Part shown: piece after piece, positions 6,891 through 9,964 of the stretch
How positions within the stretch are numbered: position 1 is the first letter of the stretch
Layout: each line of letters begins with the position of its first letter
Assembly: GCA_013821025.1 (NCBI GenBank)
Contig: JACDHN010000063.1
Span: 1 to 9,964 of the forward strand
DNA length: 9,964 nucleotides
Direction of reading: 5' to 3'
DNA from: Acidimicrobiia bacterium
GTDB taxonomy: Bacteria > Actinomycetota > Acidimicrobiia > Acidimicrobiales > Ilumatobacteraceae
Program-made: the position numbers and the translations under genes
Notes under the pieces: generated by a model
Told to the model about the DNA's origin: nothing
What the model saw: the letters and a program-made list of their open reading frames with translations, nothing else
Databases searched by the model: none

Positions 6891-6920
6891 GGTGCGGTGC
6901 GGTGCGGTGCGGTGCGGTGA
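6891..6920 (+). repeat. Pentanucleotide tandem repeat (GGTGC)n at the modA/modB junction
   Basis: Five perfect GGTGC units followed by GGTGA, 30 bases with period five; on the minus (coding) strand this is GCACC repeated. It fills almost all the space between the modA stop (6926-6924) and the modB ATG (6888). Units of five bases are not a multiple of three, so gain or loss of one would shift the frame of any translation begun at GTG 6927, but not at ATG 6888. Confidence 0.9.
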
Positions 6921-6923
6921 AGT

Positions 6924-7697
6924 TCACGGCGCCGAGAACCCGTACTTCTGGAGTTTCTCCTGACCGGCGTCGCTCAACACGTACTCGACGAAGGCTGCGC
7001 CGCCGTCGGGATTCGGGGCCTCGTCGGTCGTGGCGATCGGGTACTCAGGTGTGACGTTGACGTCGTCAGGGATCTCCACACCCTCTACCGTGTCGCCGGC
7101 GGCGATGACGTCGGTGGAATAGACGATCCCGGCGTCGGCCTCGCCGAGCGCCACCTTGTTGGCCACTGCCTTGACGTCCTCCTCGAACGAATCGGCTTCA
7201 ACGCTGACGTCGGCGTTGTCGAACACCTCGGCCGAGTAGGCCCCGATCGGAACCTCGGGGGCGCACGTGACGACGATCAGGTCAGGGTTCTCGAGATCCG
7301 CCAGTTCGCTGATGTCGATCGGGTTCCCCGGCTCGACGGCGATCTCGAGGGAGTTCTTGGCGAACAGCTCTGGGTCGCCGGCGTTGTTGCCGGCCTCGGT
7401 CAACTTCGTCATGTTGTCCTGATCCGCCGATGCATAGACATCAGCAGGAGCACCTTCGTTGATCTGCGTCACAAGATCCGAGGAAGAGGCGAAGTTGAAC
7501 GTCACTTCGGCGTCGGGATGCTCGGCGTTGAACGCATCCCCCATCTCCGTGAACGACTCGGTCAACGATGCCGCTGCGAAAACGGTCACGGCGCCCGAGA
7601 GCTCAGTCGAGTCGGATGCGTCGTCGTCGCCACAAGCGGTAACGGCCAACCCCAGGACGGACAGTGAGATCAGCGGGGAACGGAAGCATCTACTCAT
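6924..7697 (-). CDS. modA: Molybdate-binding lipoprotein of the ABC importer
   Basis: This 257-residue extracellular solute-binding protein captures molybdate (or tungstate) and hands it to ModB. The N-terminus is a lipoprotein signal: a positive start, a hydrophobic stretch, and lipobox VTAC with C22 as the lipidation site, followed by an acidic linker. Mature-protein landmarks of the ModA family are VFAAASLTESF, NFASSSDLVTQI, GAPADVYASADQ, VPIGAYS and GEADAGIVYSTDV; the two serine-bearing loops near the front are where ModA proteins hydrogen-bond the oxyanion. It is the first gene of modABC. The ATG at 7697 has no SD, but TAATCT stands seven bases ahead, so the message is probably leaderless. 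Regulation is likely by the divergent PadR-Mop protein. A sulfate or general phosphate-type anion protein is unlikely given these motifs. Confidence 0.94.
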   Translation of the reverse strand: MSRCFRSPLISLSVLGLAVTACGDDDASDSTELSGAVTVFAAASLTESFTEMGDAFNAEHPDAEVTFNFASSSDLVTQINEGAPADVYASADQDNMTKLTEAGNNAGDPELFAKNSLEIAVEPGNPIDISELADLENPDLIVVTCAPEVPIGAYSAEVFDNADVSVEADSFEEDVKAVANKVALGEADAGIVYSTDVIAAGDTVEGVEIPDDVNVTPEYPIATTDEAPNPDGGAAFVEYVLSDAGQEKLQKYGFSAP

Positions 7698-7704
7698 CGA
7701 TCGA

Positions 7705-7710
7705 AGATTA
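7705..7710 (-). promoter_or_regulatory. -10 box of the modABC operon (leaderless start)
   Basis: TAATCT on the minus strand, seven bases before the modA ATG, so the transcript would begin at the start codon. The -35 position (about 7728-7733) reads AGTAAA, a poor match to consensus, and lies within the palindrome at 7722-7733. Confidence 0.6.
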
Positions 7711-7721
7711 GCCAGTTCCTG

Positions 7722-7733
7722 AGTAATTTTACT
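7722..7733. promoter_or_regulatory. Palindrome AGTAA-TT-TTACT, candidate operator of the PadR-Mop regulator
   Basis: A perfect 5-bp inverted repeat with a 2-base centre, in the only AT-rich patch of the region. Its centre is about 30 bp upstream of the inferred modA transcription start, covering the -35 box, and about 45 bp upstream of the inferred start of the regulator gene. That placement suits repression of modABC by a dimeric winged-helix protein, with possible control of the regulator itself. The match to the regulator is an inference from position. Confidence 0.5.
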
Positions 7734-7760
7734 TCATCAACTCATGTGTTGCTCGATCGC

Positions 7761-7766
7761 TACAGT
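7761..7766 (+). promoter_or_regulatory. -10 box of the PadR-Mop regulator gene (leaderless start)
   Basis: TACAGT, fitting TANNNT, lies six bases before GTG 7773. No SD precedes any of the candidate GTG starts (7746, 7773, 7776), so leaderless translation from 7773 or 7776 is the simplest reading. Confidence 0.5.
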
Positions 7767-7772
7767 GAGCTC

Positions 7773-8582
7773 GTGGTGAGTCAACGAACGGCCCGACGAC
7801 CTGCAGCCAGGAACGGGCTGAAGGGAGCAGTGTCCCGACATCAGCTCACTCTCGCCGAACACGCCTGTCTCACCGCCGCACATCAGGGGACGAGGCACGG
7901 ATGGGCCATCGGCACGTTGCTGGCGCCGGACGGAGAGATCGGCCGGATCTGGAGCCTGACTCGACCGCTGACCTACCGAGCCATCGACTCCCTCGTCGAA
8001 CGCCGATTCCTCACCCGCCGCGGCACGCAAGCCGGACCAGGTCGCGAGCGCACGATCCTGCACGTCACCGCCGCAGGGATCCGCGCCGTCGAGAGTTGGC
8101 TCGACACCCCCGTCGAACATCTCCGCGATGTTCGCACCGAGCTGTTGGTGAAGCTCACGTTCCGTCAACGGGCCGGGCTCGAGCTCGTCCCGCTGCTCAA
8201 CGTCCAGCAGGAGCTCTTCTCGTCAACGATCGACGAGCTCACCACAGCCAGCTCGCACGACGACCTCGTCGACCTCTGGCGGCGTGAGAGCTCCCGGGCT
8301 GTCCGCCGGTTTCTCGACGACGCCCTTCACCCCGACCGCATCCCAGCACACAAGAGAGAAGGGGCCACGATGAGACTCAGCGCTCGCAACCAGCTCACCG
8401 CAACCGTCGCCGACGTCACCCACGGCGAGGTCATGTCGACCGTCAAGGTCACCCTTCCTGACGGTCAGCAGCTCACCGCTGCAATCACGAAGGACGCCGC
8501 TGTCGACCTCGATATCGCCTCCGGTGACAGCGTCCTCGTCATCATCAAGTCGACCGAGGTGATGATCGCCAAACCCGACTGA
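7773..8582 (+). CDS. PadR-type DNA-binding protein fused to a molybdate-binding Mop domain (ModE-like regulator)
   Basis: From GTG 7773 the protein has 269 residues. Residues about 25-105 are a PadR-like winged helix: LTLAEHACLTAAHQGTRHGW (compare PadR L..L..G..HGY), a recognition segment around SLTRPLTYRAIDSLVERRFL, and a wing with RERTILHVTAAGIRAV. Residues about 108-185 resemble the Vir_act_alpha_C helices of long PadR proteins. Residues 200-269 are a complete Mop/TOBE domain (SARNQLTATVADVTHGEV at 203-220, then LTAAITKDAA, and IIKSTEVMIA at the end), the fold that binds molybdate in ModE and molbindins. Known ModE proteins use a LysR-type winged helix with two Mop domains; this one has a different DNA-binding half and one Mop. 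It diverges from modA, so the simple inference is a molybdate-responsive repressor of modABC. The other in-frame GTG at 7746 would add nine residues but has no SD or -10 box. Confidence 0.85.
   Translation: MVSQRTARRPAARNGLKGAVSRHQLTLAEHACLTAAHQGTRHGWAIGTLLAPDGEIGRIWSLTRPLTYRAIDSLVERRFLTRRGTQAGPGRERTILHVTAAGIRAVESWLDTPVEHLRDVRTELLVKLTFRQRAGLELVPLLNVQQELFSSTIDELTTASSHDDLVDLWRRESSRAVRRFLDDALHPDRIPAHKREGATMRLSARNQLTATVADVTHGEVMSTVKVTLPDGQQLTAAITKDAAVDLDIASGDSVLVIIKSTEVMIAKPD
8370..8582 (+). CDS. Possible internal start giving a free 70-residue molbindin
   Basis: An in-frame ATG (Met200 of the regulator) stands exactly at the start of the Mop domain, with a GAAGGGG purine-rich stretch five bases upstream that could act as an SD. 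Translation from here would give MRLSARNQL and the rest of the domain, the length and start of stand-alone molbindins (Mop proteins, about 68-70 residues). Whether it is used is unknown; the in-frame fusion is certain, the internal product only a possibility. Confidence 0.35.
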   Translation: MRLSARNQLTATVADVTHGEVMSTVKVTLPDGQQLTAAITKDAAVDLDIASGDSVLVIIKSTEVMIAKPD

Positions 8583-8586
8583 CGCC

Positions 8587-8603
8587 CGGCACGTCGCGTG
8601 CCG
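8587..8603 (+). terminator. Hairpin after the PadR-Mop gene
   Basis: CGGCACG and CGTGCCG form a perfect 7-bp stem with loop TCG, four bases after the stop codon. Lacking a T-run, it may be a weak terminator or a 3'-end stabiliser. Confidence 0.5.
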
Positions 8604-8626
8604 TGCGGAGCAGGACTCCTGTCACG

Positions 8627-8655
8627 TTGACACTCCACTTTGACCGTTCGATAGT
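8627..8655 (+). promoter_or_regulatory. Sigma70-like promoter of the PPOX-family gene
   Basis: A perfect -35 box TTGACA (8627-8632), a 17-base spacer and -10 box GATAGT (8650-8655, four of six matches). Transcription would start near 8662, giving a 5' leader of about 28 bases with an SD. It is the best consensus promoter in the window and suggests constitutive expression. Confidence 0.65.
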
Positions 8656-8689
8656 GGTGAAGAACAGCGACCACCCAAAGGAGCATGGC

Positions 8690-9118
8690 GTGGATCTCGA
8701 ACGAGTCAAGAGCGAGTCGGCCCGGCTCGGCCTGTGGGCCCACGTGGCCACGGTCGGAGCAGACGGTGACCCCGACGTCGTCCCCGTGCATCCCTGCTGG
8801 CAGGGCGACACGATCTGGTTCATGACGGGAGCGACGAGCGTGAAGGCCCGCAACATCGCTCATCACTCCAACGTCGCAATGCACTGGCAGGTGACGGAGG
8901 CAGGCGACGGGCTCGAGGTGTGGGGGCCGGGCGAGATCCACACGGACGTCGACACGAAGAAGCGACTGTGGACCGGTGCGTTCGACTACGACCTCAACGA
9001 CTTCGCGCCGGGCGGCCCCGAGGGATCACCTGACACGGCGTTCGTGTCCGTTCAACCGCAACGGGCTCTGTACCTGATCAACTTCGGCATGGGCGGCCGC
9101 GAGACCTGGTCGGCCTGA
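8690..9118 (+). CDS. Pyridoxamine 5'-phosphate oxidase-fold protein (flavin or F420 type)
   Basis: The 142-residue product has the split-barrel PPOX fold order: LGLWAHVATVGADGDPDVVPVHPCW (strands one and two, with the variable-substrate start), DTIWFMTGATSVKARNIAHHSNVAMHW (the T-x5-K-x-RN cofactor-phosphate segment, K52 and R54, and the next strand), and AFVSVQPQRALYLINFG near the end. Small PPOX-like proteins bind FMN, F420 or haem; the S-x-K-x-RN segment is shared by FMN and F420 subgroups and does not separate them. F420 would be plausible for an actinobacterium. The start is GTG 8690, with AAAGGAG at 8677-8683; an earlier ATG at 8603 would overlap the promoter and hairpin. It is a single-gene unit by its own promoter. 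Substrate unknown. Confidence 0.85.
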   Translation: MDLERVKSESARLGLWAHVATVGADGDPDVVPVHPCWQGDTIWFMTGATSVKARNIAHHSNVAMHWQVTEAGDGLEVWGPGEIHTDVDTKKRLWTGAFDYDLNDFAPGGPEGSPDTAFVSVQPQRALYLINFGMGGRETWSA

Positions 9119-9146
9119 CCGCGAGATCGGCGTCGACACCGCGTCC

Positions 9147-9152
9147 TATAGT
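9147..9152 (+). promoter_or_regulatory. -10 box of the CHRD-protein gene
   Basis: TATAGT, about 36 bases before the ATG, with an AGGAGG SD (9177-9182) six bases before the start codon. No good -35 box is visible, so the sigma factor is unclear. Confidence 0.45.
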
Positions 9153-9188
9153 TCGCCGCAGCCCCGAATCTGAACCAGGAGGACACTC

Positions 9189-9746
9189 ATGCAGCATCGG
9201 AGAACCAAGGTTGCATCGGCTGTTGCTGCCGCCTGCGCGATCGGCGTCGGCGCCGTGGCCGTGGCCGACAACGGACGCCGCAGCGACCGGGAGGCGCTGA
9301 CCGGGTTCGAGGAGGTTCCGGCGGTTTCGACGCCCGGCGTGGGCGAGTTCCGCACCTCGATCAACCGCGCTGGCGACCAGGTCCGGTACAAGCTGTCGTT
9401 CAGCGGTCTGGAGTCGGCGGTGACCCAGGCGCACATCCACTTCGAGAACGAGACGAACAACGGCCCAGTCATTGTGTTCCTCTGCTCGAACCTGACGGGA
9501 CCGCCGCCGGGGACTCAGGCCTGCCCGGCCGCCGGCGGGACCATCAGGGGCACGATCACCGCCGACGACGTCGGAGGCGGCGGAGCGTCCCAAGGTCTGG
9601 CAGCGGGGGAGATCAAGGAGTTCACGAGAGCGATTCGCGCAGGAGCAACCTACGTGAACGTCCACAGCGTGGGACGTCCGGGCGGTGAGATCCGCGCCCA
9701 GCTCGGCGATGATCGCGACCACGACCACGACCACGACGACGACTGA
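9189..9746 (+). CDS. Secreted CHRD-domain protein with His/Asp-rich tail
   Basis: The 185-residue product starts with a Sec-type signal peptide (basic MQHRRTK, then an Ala-rich hydrophobic stretch; likely cleavage after AVA near residue 26). Residues about 36-172 are a CHRD domain, seen in LTGFEEVPAVSTPGVGEF, the AHIHF motif (81-85) and YVNVHSVGRPGGEIRAQL (155-172). C99 and C112 may form a disulfide. The last 12 residues (DDRDHDHDHDDD) are nearly all Asp and His, a possible divalent-metal site; the coding DNA there is a run of GACCAC units. CHRD domains were named from chordin and are common in secreted bacterial proteins, but no firm bacterial function is known to me. ATG 9189 has a strong SD. 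It has no clear link with the hydrogenase or molybdate genes. Confidence 0.88.
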   Translation: MQHRRTKVASAVAAACAIGVGAVAVADNGRRSDREALTGFEEVPAVSTPGVGEFRTSINRAGDQVRYKLSFSGLESAVTQAHIHFENETNNGPVIVFLCSNLTGPPPGTQACPAAGGTIRGTITADDVGGGGASQGLAAGEIKEFTRAIRAGATYVNVHSVGRPGGEIRAQLGDDRDHDHDHDDD

Positions 9747-9871
9747 ACCTGCCGCCCGCCCGGCCCGTTGGATCAGGACCAGAATTTGGAGCACCGAGTC
9801 GTGCCAGATGGCGGCCATCGTCGCTCGCTCTTCCTCGCGTGCAGGAATAGAACCCGACGCTCCGCCGGCAC
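9747..9871. other. Intergenic region between the CHRD gene and a convergent gene
   Basis: About 125 bases between two convergent stops. I see no ORF with coding character, no RNA gene and no convincing hairpin terminator; a few GC-rich repeats (GCCGCC, CGGCGGCGG) are present but do not pair cleanly. Confidence 0.4.
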
Positions 9872-9964
9872 CTAGGCCTGATCGGCGGCGGCTTGGATCG
9901 CGGCCACGTCGATCTTCTTCATGCCGAGCATGGCCTTCATGGCTCGCCGGGCGCGGTCCTCGTC
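9872..9964 (-). CDS. C-terminal end of a gene, probably a VOC/PhnB-type (3-dmu-9_3-mt) protein (partial)
   Basis: An open frame enters from the right edge and stops at TAG (9874-9872), giving the last 30 residues: DEDRARRAMKAMLGMKKIDV followed by an Ala-rich end. The pattern of A-R-R-A-M-x-A-M-L-x-M-K-K-I-D-x-A-A-I is what I recall from the ends of VOC-superfamily proteins of the PhnB/3-demethylubiquinone-methyltransferase-like group. The rest of the gene lies outside, so the family call is tentative, though the reading frame and its strand are well supported by the conserved-looking helix. Confidence 0.55.
   Translation of the reverse strand, partial: DEDRARRAMKAMLGMKKIDVAAIQAAADQA

Noticed and set aside
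7698..7772. A molybdenum-cofactor riboswitch ahead of modA
   Set aside because: The inferred transcript starts at the modA ATG, leaving no leader to fold; no suitable RNA structure was seen.
4992..8582. A link between molybdate import and the [NiFe] hydrogenase
   Set aside because: Group 1h hydrogenases use Ni and Fe, not molybdenum, and the two operons are separated by two other genes. The proximity is not evidence of a joint pathway.

Overview
The window is high-GC DNA with actinobacterial habits: GTG starts, strong Shine-Dalgarno (SD) sites inside operons, and several starts that look leaderless (a TANNNT -10 box 6-7 bases before the start codon). Its genes point the same way: a group 1h ('actinobacterial type') [NiFe] hydrogenase, PadR regulators and a CHRD protein. 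An actinobacterium, perhaps of the Acidimicrobiia, fits best. The lineage is an inference from gene content only.

Left block (1-3480, minus strand): a hydrogenase operon read right to left. It runs hhyS (small subunit), hhyL (large subunit), a NifU-like CxxC protein, then the first codons of another gene at the edge. Spacings are 5 bp, 27 bp and an ATGA overlap, so it is one transcription unit. The small subunit has Asp in place of a proximal-cluster Cys (CDGD), the mark of the O2-tolerant, high-affinity group 1h enzymes that oxidise atmospheric H2 during starvation. Maturation genes would lie beyond the left edge.

Middle (3481-4972, plus strand): divergent from hhyS is a RecB/Cas4-like protein. 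It keeps the four cysteines of a [4Fe-4S] site but seems to have lost the PD-(D/E)XK catalytic residues. A PadR-family regulator follows. It converges on the next operon, with a perfect hairpin between the two stops.

Molybdate block (4992-8582): modA-modB-modC on the minus strand encodes a molybdate ABC importer (lipoprotein, permease, ATPase with TOBE/Mop tail). Divergent from modA is a regulator with a PadR-type winged helix and Vir_act-like helices, joined to a C-terminal molybdate-binding Mop domain. Architecturally this is a ModE substitute built on a different DNA-binding family. The intergenic region has back-to-back probable leaderless promoters and a palindrome (AGTAA-TT-TTACT) over the modA -35 position. 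This is the most unusual system in the window. An internal ATG could also release the Mop domain as a free 70-residue molbindin. A GGTGC pentanucleotide repeat fills the modA/modB junction.

Right block (8583-9964): a PPOX-fold flavin/F420-type protein with a good sigma70-like promoter, a secreted CHRD-domain protein with a His/Asp-rich tail, and the C-terminal end of a minus-strand gene resembling VOC/PhnB-type proteins. No gene-free stretch exceeds 300 bases; the longest are about 125 bases. I saw no tRNA, rRNA, CRISPR array, insertion sequence or attachment site.
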